Positions 1 through 12,400 of a DNA stretch of 64,000 bases are shown piece by piece. The stretch is from positions 29,273,141 to 29,337,140 of the forward strand of contig OX243827.1 in assembly GCA_945859605.1 (NCBI GenBank). The letters run 5' to 3'. Positions within the stretch are counted from its first letter, which is position 1. Every line of letters starts with the position of its first letter. A model generated the notes under the pieces. The model had not been told where the DNA came from and made no database searches. It saw only the letters and a list, made by a program, of their open reading frames with translations. The stretch comes from Lumbricus rubellus. Taxonomy: Eukaryota; Annelida; Clitellata; Crassiclitellata; Lumbricidae. The translations under genes and the position numbers were made by a program.

Positions 1-136
1 CAATCGTGGAACCATAATATAAAATAGTTTTATATGGACAGTCTGTAATATTATTAGCCTACTGTAACAGACTGTCGATATAACACTATTTTATAGACAG
101 CAATCGATATCTATAATAGGCCTATTTCTTTCTTAG

Positions 137-457
137 TGAGGACAAATGTGACCGTGCAGCCCAATTCAACATTCGTATCAGTTGATCTTGCAAAAGACAA
201 CCGGTTCCAGTTTGACTGCAGAGCAACATCTGATCCAAGCACTCCGCCAACAGTTCGATGGTGCAAAGTGGGGAACCAGAGCCAGGAAATAGTATACAGC
301 GAATCGCCATATGTCTATGTAATGAACGGCAACTTAACCATACACACTGAGCCGAACTGCTCAACTGCATGCGAGAAATATTTGGGGGAATACAGATGCG
401 TCGGTGACAATGGGTACTCTCAAGATAACGCTACCGTGATATTGAATGGTTCCATAG
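137..457 (+). CDS. Gene A exon: Ig domain resembling L1-family Ig6
   Basis: Phase 1-1 exon of 107 codons between a pyrimidine-rich TTTCTTTCTTAG acceptor and GTGAGC donor. It has the Ig Cys pair (FQFDC and GEYRC) and the Trp (TVRWC). The stretch [10 protein letters not shown] followed by [10 protein letters not shown] resembles vertebrate L1CAM Ig6 (family knowledge, from memory). Three extra cysteines (one beside the Trp, two in NCSTAC) are unusual. The domain sits in one exon, whereas gene B's Ig domains are each split over two. Confidence 0.85.
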
Positions 458-3400
458 GTGAGCATATTTTTGGTCAAACTCAATGATACCACAGTGATGG
501 AGTTTGCCTAATTGCCTATCGCAGGACTAAGCATATCTTCATTCAATTTTATGTCGTTTTGTAGGCTATTTCCAGTCAACGTCTAAATAGGTAAACTAGG
601 CCTATAATATTATATGATAAAATGTTCAACGACACAACCTGCCCAACCTGTATAAACTTCTCGAATTAACAATTATATGAAATAGGTTACAAAATTTAAT
701 GAGCTTACTTCAAGTTAGGCCTATATCAAATAATATCGTTACGGACAGCCCTATTTTGCAACACCTGATTTGGAACAATGAAGCGGCGAGAACTACAATT
801 ATGATAGATCATAATAATTTTCACCTGTTCTTATCTGTCAATTGGCTGGTAGACTGATCTATTCATGTTGCAAAATCAGAGCAACATTTTACGATGTGGC
901 ATTAAACTTCGAAAAAGTATTTTGATTGTTTCAGGCTCGTATTCAAGAACGTGTCTTCAGGGCAATGAAACGAAAGCCAACTTGTCGTATTGCAATGGTT
1001 GTTTTGACAAGGAAAAGATGGACTTGCATGTAAGTGTAAGAGTAAATAGACGATCAGGTTTTCGTTCATAGGCTTACATAGGCCTACATGTATCGTAATT
1101 AATGAATACGCTTAGTTGTTTTGCTCGTAGAAAAGCGTGTAAAAGTATTATTATTAATTCCAAACATTAGTTCACCCGACCATCAATCCAACGATTCAAT
1201 CACATTCTGAGATAGCCTAAGTGCAAAGATCGAGAAAAGGCGCAAGCAAAATCACAAAGAAAGTCTTCCGGTGTAGAGTCCTTTACACTCAAGAAGAACT
1301 TGCTAGGATGGTGAGGCAAGCAATTTAAAAGTAGGCTATTGCACACTGCACAGTACGAATTTTAGCACAGACATGCAGCACGCGATAATGTGAGACGACA
1401 TTAGAATTTTACGATGGATTTACCTGAGGCTGCTTAGAAAAGTGTTAAAAATCGATTGAAAAGGTAATTGATTTGCATAGTTAGCCCCGCTTTCCGACGA
1501 CGAATGTTGCTTGAGTCAGATTTAGGGACGTTGGATAAAACCTTTTCCGCCCTAGTAAAGTGCGTGGGAGTGGGACACACCCCTAAAGTGGAATTCAAGC
1601 GAGCGTTCTGCCAAAATGATTTATTTCTCTGATAGAGGATTGTGGTGCCGTAGCCTACATAATCGCTAAATTCAAGTATTCACAACACGCCTATAATACA
1701 GTTCCGAATAATTATTTTTTAGACAAATAGCGCGAAAGAAAACGCTCTGAAAGAGACTATGACTACTGAAATCATCAGCCCCCTACCATCTTTGTCTACA
1801 CAGAGTGAAGGTCTTAGTTCAAGATATCTTAGCGCCGAAACCACGATCACAACCGAAGGCATAGACATCGCAACCAAAGAAGACGTTGAAAGAAGCAGCA
1901 ACAACAACCCAACCGAAAACGAGATCGGGGTAAGATTTGTAACGCAACAAACATCGACAAACGTGCAGAGCCAACTTGCTAAGGTCCATCATATAGTCAA
2001 ATAAGCCCAAAAGGCGCTATATTAAGTTCCCGATATACATACACATGCACACATTATACAGTAAGCTTATACACAATCGTAACCTAATGTATGTAAATGA
2101 ATACATACATGATTTTTTTTTATGCAGGCCTATAGCCTATGCATTGTATGCAATGCATGTAGCCTATTATTTGCATCGTGTCTGAATTCCTTGATTTAAG
2201 TCGTCGTATAAAAACCATTCAACACATAAAAGGCTGTCGGCTAACAGTAGAATTGCGCTTGATTTCACTGCAATTCTAGGAAATTAGGCCTACAGAGTAG
2301 ACGATGTTGTTTTCTATACCGGGTTCATATTTGAATGACCATTTTATCATCCTCATTAACCTTCGCCACACGTTTGGGGGTCAAATCGACCCCCAGGGGT
2401 ATATTTTCATCTGTAACTTTCTAAAATTTGGGCACCAAAAAGTTTCCTTTGGTGACTTTTCCTAAAAATTCCCCCTTGTCAAAATGGTATGAGTGACGTC
2501 ATACGTTGACGCTTAGTTCTGACGCTGTGACGTCAGTTTGGTGAGATCTTAGAGTGAAATTCATGTCCATATCATTAGTGTCCATACAATGAGGCGTATC
2601 TCTGCTTCTACGCAAGGTATCTTGAAGATTTTTTTGTTTCCAATGTTTTAGGGGTCAGGGAATTCACTCCAGCTACTGACGAATGCCTGACCTTGACGGA
2701 AGACCTTGAAATTCAAGGTCACATGATTTTTTACATGACCATACCCTATCTCTGCTACTATTATCCTACCTGTTAGAACAACGAAGTTTTTTGGTTTCTA
2801 TGGTTATTTGGTACAAGGAACTCAACAAAATATAAACAAAATACAACTGGAATATTTTATGTTACATCTTATGTTACATCGTTTCACTTCTCGTAATTTG
2901 TTTATGACTTCTTGCCAGTGTATCTAACTACATTCGGTACAGGTAAATAATTGTGTGGAATGGTTACCACAAACAAATTGACCACACGTGCTGCATCTGT
3001 GCTTCGTCTTGGTGTCATTCTTTCGATCGCACATGTGACATCGTCCTCTCTGAGGAGTGATGACTGTGTCGTTCTGTGTTGTCGTAGGAACAGGCAGATT
3101 CACGTATTCCAAAGCCCGCTTTATCGATTTTCTGCCGCTTACGCAGGGCGTGCTTCTTCTGCTGTCGATCCATGGAAGACACATACTTTTCCCCATTTCC
3201 AATATGAATGCTCTCCTTCTGTCCTTCTGATTAGTGTTTGCAGAATTCACCCATTCAGGATGTTGATGAAACCAAATCACGGATGCGTTATGTGCAACTT
3301 CGTTGTTCTAACAGGTATAATAGTAGCAGAGATAGGGTATGGTCATGTAAAAAATCATGTGACCTTGAATTTCAAGGTCATCCGTGAAGGTCACGCATTT

Positions 3401-6400
3401 GGCAGTAGCTGCAATGAATTCCCTGACCCATAAAACATTAGAAACGAAACAAAAATTATCAAATTCCATGCCCAGGAACAGGTATATCTTGGGGGTCATT
3501 TGGACCCCCAAGCATAGAAGACGTAGTTTTTTTGGTCGCGTATGGCGAAGGTTATCTACGATTTACATTACTATTTCTCGTTCTCGAATCTCGATCATCC
3601 AATGCCTCAACGCAGTAGGGTCCCAAGATAGCTGGTAAGTTATGCACTTGGACCTACTTCCAACTTCTATTTAAAATTGAATTTTACCGGTTACGAACTA
3701 TTATTTTGAAGACCGCTGGTGCCGAAGTCGACGCTTTGGACAAGACTACGACTGCTGAGATAACCAGCCCGTTACCAGCCTTCAGTACAAAGGGTGAAGG
3801 CACAAGTCCAGATAATCTCGTCACCCGAATAATGAGTAAAAACCAAGGCCAAGACAGCACTACGAAAGAAGAGGTTGGAAGCAGTAGTAACAACGATCCA
3901 AACAAGAGCGAGATGGTATGATTTACGCAAAATATCCACAAACTGCTTAAAGGCCAAGTTTCTTCTCTCCGAAGAATGTTAATTTATAGGCGTGGCTACG
4001 GAGATCTGCCGGCCAATGACCATGGGTTCGAAATCTGGCTGACACATAAGCCCTAGGACAGGTAAACTTGTATACCCGCTAATACAGCTGACCATCGAGC
4101 CCTGGTATTCTGCTGGCAGGGGTGGGGGAATTGTTTTGTTCTTCCGAGCCTCCTCCTCAGCTAGACCCTGAACAAAACAATTCCCCACCCCTGCCAGCAG
4201 AATATTGCAGGGCACGATCAAGAACCTTGGGGGGCACGATGGTCAATTGTATTAGAGGGTATACAAGTTTACCTGGCTTATGCGTCACACAGGCCGTATA
4301 CGCGAAGCTAATCTGCATAAGGTACCCCACTCAGGGAAGTCTATAGACAATTCCTCACCCTGGTTAGATAGGCTATATTTATCTATAGCATTGGTCAGTG
4401 TTCTCAGGTGCACTTGCATCAGACGCTGATTGACAAGCCGGTCTCTCTCCAGTTCACCGAGAGAATACTGGGACCAACCTTGGGTTTTAAGCCACGCCCA
4501 CGCCAACCTTGGGCTTTAACAACGTCCAGTCTATTTGTTTTTATCCTATAGTATAGATAGTCAAATATAGGCCTAGCCTACCCAAAAATCGCTATGTTAA
4601 GGTTTTCGATAGGGTCTATACATGTACTATACAAACAAAGTCACACATGCATACATAATTACATATAGCCCTACAGTACACTCTGAAGAGAAGAAAATAA
4701 ATAGGGTCTACATGATTGTCTTTAATACTATGCACTTGCGACTACTTCCCAAGTGGACGCGGTGGTGTTAGTAGTGGTGGCGTTGGTATCTTGGTTCGAA
4801 TCCAACTCAAGGAGCCGTGTAGGGACCTTGAGAAAGTCCTTTAATTGCTCGTGCGTCTCGGCGTGAAACTCCGATGCAGTGTGCGCGCTGTAGTCGGGAG
4901 CGCCTTTGAGGTAGGAGAGAGCTTAAAGGGGCGCTATAGAAATGAAGAAATAAATTAATTAATTAACACACCCACAGTGACGTGTAATCATTTTGAAGAC
5001 CAATAGCACGGAGGAAGACGTTTTTGACGATACTACGGCTACCGAGATCACCAGCCCGTTTCCAGCCTTGATTGCACAGAGTGAAAGCATTAGTCCAGGA
5101 ACTCTCAGCGCCTCAATCATGATCGAAAACCAAGGCTTTGACAACACAACTAAAGGAAGGACGGAAAGCGGCCGAAACAACAGCTCAAACGAAATAGCTG
5201 ACAAGGTACAATTATTTACGTTGCAATCATTCGCAATCTGGTCACTCAATAGCGTAAAATAGAAAATAGACCCTATTTCTATGTATGCCAACTTTTCAAC
5301 TGTGTATTAAACCATTTGTTTCCATTGTTACAACGAATAGTAATTCATGTTTAGGTTGATGATTTGAAAACAACAGTAACTGTTACTGCACCGATGAACC
5401 GGACTGTAGTTGCTCCGATCATCCATCAGTTATTAGCCTTGACAAATAACAGCGATGGCCTAAGTGCAGAAAGTCTCAACGCCTCGATCATAATCGTAAA
5501 GCAATTGGCTGACCTACTACGCGACCGCAAAATCACCCTAAACGAAAAGGAGATCAAGGTACAATACACAAATGTGGCATTTAATTTGATTGCCTTTAAT
5601 GGCTCGTTTACTATAGGCTAAATCCGACAGATGGCCACTATGATTGTGATGATGCGCTTTTGGGGATTAACCAAAGGCGCTATTTTAAGTATATCGATAT
5701 AAGCAAACATACATTACACATTCCTACATAATGTATATAGGCCTACGTACATGCAGCACACATATTTATTGTGCATGCTGCATAGGCATGCGTACAAGCA
5801 TACACACGGGTTGGGTAGGCCTATGTTATGATCTTGACTGAAGTAGTCATGATTCTTTCGTTTCACGTATTCCAACGTACTGTCGCATATGTCTCTGTCA
5901 TTGAGTTTAAGACGGTCTTTTAACGAGCTGTTAAAGTAATAAGTCAGTTATACAGTGATACATGCACATTGCACAACGTCTACGAACTGAAAATAATAAT
6001 TTTTATTGATGTTTTACACGCGTTTCAGTCGTTTGTTGAAGTGCTCAGCAACATTCTTCAACCGAGCAACGCAGCTGCATGGGAAGAACTCAATGATGTA
6101 AATCGAAGATATTCTTTCGAGCCAATACATACTAAGCCTATTTGTCTCCTAGAAATTAACTCTACTCATTGATTTTCATAAAAGACAGACATACAGCCAA
6201 AATTGATTGCGGAAAGAACCTTAGCAAAGCGCCTAAATATTATTCTCACACTAATAGTTCGTTCATCACCTGCCCAAAGAAAGATGCAAGCTTACTCAGT
6301 TTAAATTAAAATCTGTCATCTGAGAGTTTTATAGGCTACTTCATCCGAGTCATTGTAGGCTACTAACCTCCACTAGTTGCTTGCCTCAGTCGAATGAAAC

Positions 6401-9400
6401 GTGGTACTGGATCAGCAGCATTCAACAACCTTCACTCCTGCGCTGTTAGAATTCATATAGGATATTGCATAATCAATTATGGATAATTAATATGCATATT
6501 TGAAAACAATCAAAGGTTAGTTAATAAGTTATTCTGCTCTATTTGTGGTTCCGTAGGTGAAGAATACTGTTGCACAGACTATTTTGTCCATTGTTGACGA
6601 TTTTGGACTAATTCTATGCAATCTGAGCATACCGGGACACGTGAATGTATCAACAAGCAATTTGGGTAAACGGCATTATTATTACAGTTCAGTTAAAATT
6701 CAAAAGTTTACCAACACGGAGGATCCGTTATAATTAAAGTTGAAGCCTCATAATTCAATAATTATTGACAGGACTCGTTTCCCCGAAAAAAACTCACGAG
6801 TCCGTTTCACTAAAGAATAACTTTCTCACAAATCTGAAATTATTGAGCATTAGTATTGCAAACAAGACAATATTTTGCAGTAGGCCTATAATGCAGTTTT
6901 GACCTTCAAAGTTACTCAGCGAAAGAGAAAAGTCGTTTCAGAGACACTCTTGTTTTACGGAGCTTTGTCGTGTGATTTTTATACAGGGAGTTTGACCGGT
7001 TTCTGTGCATGAATTATTCATAAAGAGACAGCATGATGCGGTTGTGTGAATCAGTTTGCGATGGAGTCACAGGCCTACCGAACGTCACACGTTAATTAAA
7101 AGAGCAATAAGCTTAGGCCTAATACGGGCTGCACTCTTTTTCTCGTTTTTCCTCTAAATGTGGGTGTAGCGTGTATTGTGGATTCTTTCAGTTTTGGAAG
7201 CATGGTCGTTTGAAAAGTCAAATCGTCCAGTTGAAGTCGATTTTCCAAATGGCTTGTTTTGGGATGAAAACCGCGGAGACAGGATATCAATATCAATGGA
7301 AACTCTAAATAGTAGTAAGTTGAAGATACGTATCTCTTTCTAAAAAAGCCACGGGAGTCCATGCATTTTCTGTTCCAAAATAGATTGCTGAAATTTCATT
7401 CTTATTGGTCTTAAAGGTTGATCAATAATGTATTTAATATGTCCATGTTGCTGGCGCTGGAGTAATCAAATACTTTCATACATGTACAATGTATAGGCTG
7501 TAATCGCTCATGGTCGTCTATCTGCCCCCATATTTCATGGTTTTAATTTGTTCTCAACCTTCTGCATCTTGACATCGACCTCATCGTTCTCTGGATTGGT
7601 CTCACTGGTTCGACCGCTATTGAAAATACAGTCTTTTTTTCTCTGGGTCCCTGCACTGGAAGTGCTAGTAAAAGGTCATGGTTCTGAGCAGCGCTATTTA
7701 AATTACTAATTGCATAATTATAGAACACAAATTTGTGAACTTTAAGGACGTTCTGAGCTGCCACTTCTTTAGACTGTCCCCCCATGAGTCCCATCTCACT
7801 ATAAACTCGAGATTTATACAACGCACAAGAAGGAAATTACATTAAAAACAGATTCGGATTCTGCCGTTGCTATTCGACGATCACTTAAAACGCACAAACA
7901 ATAGTATCACTGCTCGATTGCCTAACCTCCAAATTTCGAAATTCACACTTGAAAAATTGACTTTACTTTATTTCATCAGAAATTCAGACGACTTTGATGA
8001 TGTGGGGTGTGTATTATCGAACCATCCACGACCAGCTTCCAGGAAAACAGTAAGCATCTTTGCAGTCAGTATTGTAAGGTATGTTCTGTTGTCCAACTTT
8101 GTGAAGAGTATGATCTTGAGCTGCTTTGCATTCTATATAAAAATTTTAAAGCCCTTTCACACAAATCAGAGACGCTAACAGTGTGGCAGACCCAGACAAA
8201 ACAAGATAGTTTTTAGACAGAGGAAAGATGTGCTTGAGGTAACCTTGAATATCGAAGAAAGTGTCAATGGAGAGAGCTGATTCCAAGGTGCATGACCAAA
8301 GAATGTAAAATCTTTAAGGGCCTAACCGTGCTTTTTTCGCTGAATAAAATCATCTGTATTACAAATTTATTGCTCGCAATACTGTCGTCAAGTGATATTT
8401 CTTTGGTGTGGGTCTTTGGCGGAGTATGTAGTGTTCGTAATTTGGGGGCAACAATCCATACAGTAGGCCTACATGCAATGGAGTAGTAGGAACCACGAAT
8501 TGACGATTAGGTCCTTTTTAAAGTCCAAATTGTAGCTTTCATCCAATCTATTGATTGATGTAAGGATATTGCTAAAAGTTTACCCAAAGCATCAATGGTT
8601 GAATCGAATGAAACAGTATGAACAGTGATTGCACAATTTTTGGTTTCGTCTGCTCTGAATATTTGAGATTAAAATACGGTATACGATTGGCCAAATTGCC
8701 TGGTTAAAACAAAATAAACTTTTGCTTATAATGTTTGAATTTAGACACACTGAAGTGGTCAACTCAAGAGTTCTATCGTTTTCAATCGGTGGACTAAAGA
8801 GTAACGAAACACTGGAGAAACCAGTTCTCATAACATTACAGCATAACGAGGTATGGTGTTTATCTTCTGAAGTACTCGTATAGGATACATAATGAATATT
8901 ATACAACAGACCTGAACTTAGATCATTCTCCTGCTACCGTGCAAGACAGGCCGATCCAAACTTCAGCAATCTATATAAATAAAAATGTAAAACGTTTGTG
9001 TCTAATGAAGGATCTCGGACAGTCTCGACCGATTTCTTTCAAAATTTAACAAAAACGGAGGGGAGGGCGAGGGCGAGGGGGAGGGGGGAGTTGAATGGAG
9101 GTACTGAGGGATAGTTGGATGCTCTTTTCAGCCACAGCAACGCGTGGCCGGGTACGCTAGTTATAAATACATATAGGCTAACTATGTATAACATAATTAG
9201 TATGCGTAGTTATTAAATTTTAATCATTTTAATTGTTCTTTTCAATGAGCCTCAGTTTCAAAATTGTTATCGAGAACTTCATTTCATTTCATTTTGTTCA
9301 TTTATTGACTTGCAATGTCACATTAACATTCACATAATAGTAACAAACATTAACAACAAAACTTCAACGAGGAATTGTTATAAACTTACTATTAGTGCTA

Positions 9401-12400
9401 TATCTGCAAGGCTGAGGAAAGGTATCCTGTCGCAGATGTTTAATATTTCAATTGTCGTATTTTGGGGGACAATAAACATTTTGAATTCAGGAAAACAGTC
9501 TGCAGGATTATCTAAGAACACCTGATGCACAGGCTTGTAATGGACATTGCAACAGCAGGCCTGCAGGTGTTTTCAATGGTGCTAAAATTTGCCAATGGGT
9601 TGAAGGTGTTTTTTATGTGCGCAGGACAGTAACTGTTGTACTGAAGTAATAATGTATCTAAATTGACTTTCTTTGGCTGTCCAGAAAAAAAGGAGGAACT
9701 ATCGAAGAACGTGCTCCTTCTGGAACTTCAACAGGTAAGCAATTTAATAATTTTATTAGAGCCTACTGCACCAGTTAGCTTAAACGATTAAAGCTAGCGA
9801 AAATAATACAACAACACAATAATTCCTCTGATTAACGTTTAATCGCCTATGGCTAGGTGTACCTACAAGTTTTCTTCACGTTTTGTGAGGTAGGTGTAAT
9901 CTGAAATTAACCGTGCATACAACTGGCTGCATGTAGTAGGCAATTTTTTACAATGTAGCATTCTGTGTCATACCTTTCGTCTGAGTCTCATAATAATGTT
10001 ATTATTGCTGAATGTTTCAGAAGTGATTGGGATTCCACTGGATGTTCGGTGCTATCGACGAATTTATCTCACACGATCTGCAGTTGTGATCATCTGACAA
10101 ACTTTGCCATTTTGATGAGTAGAAATCCTGTGGTGAGCATCTAATATGAAGATTAGCCCTACAGTAGCAGCGGGTTCAAACCTCTCTATGTGCAGGAACT
10201 GAGCACGTTCTTCAAGCACAATCACAAAACTTTAGCTTTCACCATTTCTTTGAACATTCAAATGGATCCATAAGGGTTCTTTCTATTATCGTGAGGGAAT
10301 CGAGTGGGAGGTATGAGTTCCATATTATGGTATTCTTAATGTATACTATAGGCCTCTGGCTCATAAAATAGGCCTATATGAATACCAATATGAGAGATTT
10401 TATTATAGGCCTATATTATATAGCCTATGGTTATCTCATGTTGGTATCAAATTTCGCGTGCTCTGCAAATTGCAGTGAAGGTGAATTAAAAATATATGTA
10501 GTTCAACATTATACTCATGTGTATAATGATATGATTCAATATTAGATTTGATAAAAAAGACCCTACCCTGATAGTCTCCATAAGCTCATTAGGGTCTACT
10601 TGTTTAGAGCGTGGAAGGACTTTAACAGAGAACCAACGATGCTCCGAATAGACTTTCAATCCTCAGAGCCTTAGAATTCGCCCAATATTATTGTTATTGT
10701 TAGAGCTTTTTTATAAAGTGCCCCTCAAGGCAAATCTGCTCAGAAGCGTTCCAAGTCCAGGCTGTCCAGCCACAGCATTTACGTTCGTGAGGAGCATTAT
10801 TATTATAACAGAGGTATTCTTGGTAATTTTAAACGACTAATGTGACACGTTATAAATGTTTCTCTTGCAGTACGACAAGATGTTGTCGGTCATTTCAATC
10901 ATCGGTTGCAGTATTTCAGTCGCTGCTCTTGTCCTTACGATAATTGTTTACGCCATTACTTGGAAGTAAGTTGCAGAAACCATCTGAAATTATTAAAGTA
11001 TTTTTGTCCTAATTTCTGGTAAATCATTTTCGCTAGAGTGAAGACCTATTTTTAGGCTAATATTCAAGAGGCCAGACTAGTCAAAGTTTATGGCTTGGGT
11101 GTATAGCCTATGTCTTTTTAATTTTTCTATTACACTGATATAAACTGAAATAAATGTGGAATGGGATAACAATTGAATTTGTTTTGTGATTGTTTATTTG
11201 TTGCTAGCTCTTATTCTCGCAAAATGCATTTTTATTGCTTTACTGTATTCTTTTGTGGTGTTTTGTTAATAGACATGCCAAGTCATCGCAGGCAGCACTT
11301 CTGCTGAATCTCTGCGTCGCTCTAATCATCGCATACATCATCTTTATAACAGGAGCAGACAAAGTCGAATTCAGCGGATACTCCATGGTATGAGAACATC
11401 ATCATAATGTAGGACGCTTTGTAACAATAAGGCTTAATTGACATTATTGGGAAGTAGATTAATTTTGTTTGGTGGTGCGGATTCTTCTAGCCTCACTATT
11501 TGATTTGACTTCTGCTCAAAATATCTTCCTCAGTACTGAGTTAAGTCGTGTATTACTTTCTCATAATACCCACCTAAATTTGAGATTTAGACTAGCGAAC
11601 GACGTCTATAAAGCAGACAAACCTATTAATATTTCGCTTAGTTGCGCATTAATGTAAAAGAGTAAAATCAATACAAAACTAGACCACAAGTGATCATTAT
11701 ACGGCCTTAGGCAAATTATTCATAGTGGGCCTACAGTCCTACACCACTACATTGCTGAGCCGCTAAATATCTGTTAGAAAGCACTCATACTAAAGCCGTA
11801 TTTCTATACACAGGCCTATCAATAATACCATTGAATTGGCTACTGGTTTGTATGCTTGTAGGTCGGTTGCGAAGTCGTTGCTGCCCTGTTGCACTACTTC
11901 TTCTTGGTCGCTTTTTTCATCATGTTGGCTGAAGGCGTCGATATGGTACTCTACATCTTCTTCGTCTTCCACGTCAGAAGAACCAGAGAAACCGTCATGC
12001 TCGTTGCTTCCGCTTGGGGTAAACATGTCATCACGTATCGTCTCATACGTTATGGTATAATATTATATATTATTATGATATGCAGTGCAGTATAAATTTC
12101 ATACTGTCTGCTTCAGAAAGCATTCAACATGTGAATAGTCTCCACTGATCTTTTCATTTAGATCTTTCTCAAACCCACTCCTTCTCTTCCACTTTGTCTC
12201 GTCGGCACCTCTGAAAACGTAGTGCTTTTCTCAGTACCTCAAATCAAACCAATTAATGACAGTCTCAACCGTTGTGGATTGTGGAGGAAGAATTTCCTTT
12301 TAGATGTAAATAATGTTCTTCGCAAAATGGTCCACCCAACGCCCCTCTCCCAAAGAGAATGTTAGCATAGGTCAATGAAACAGACAGATGATTGATTTAG

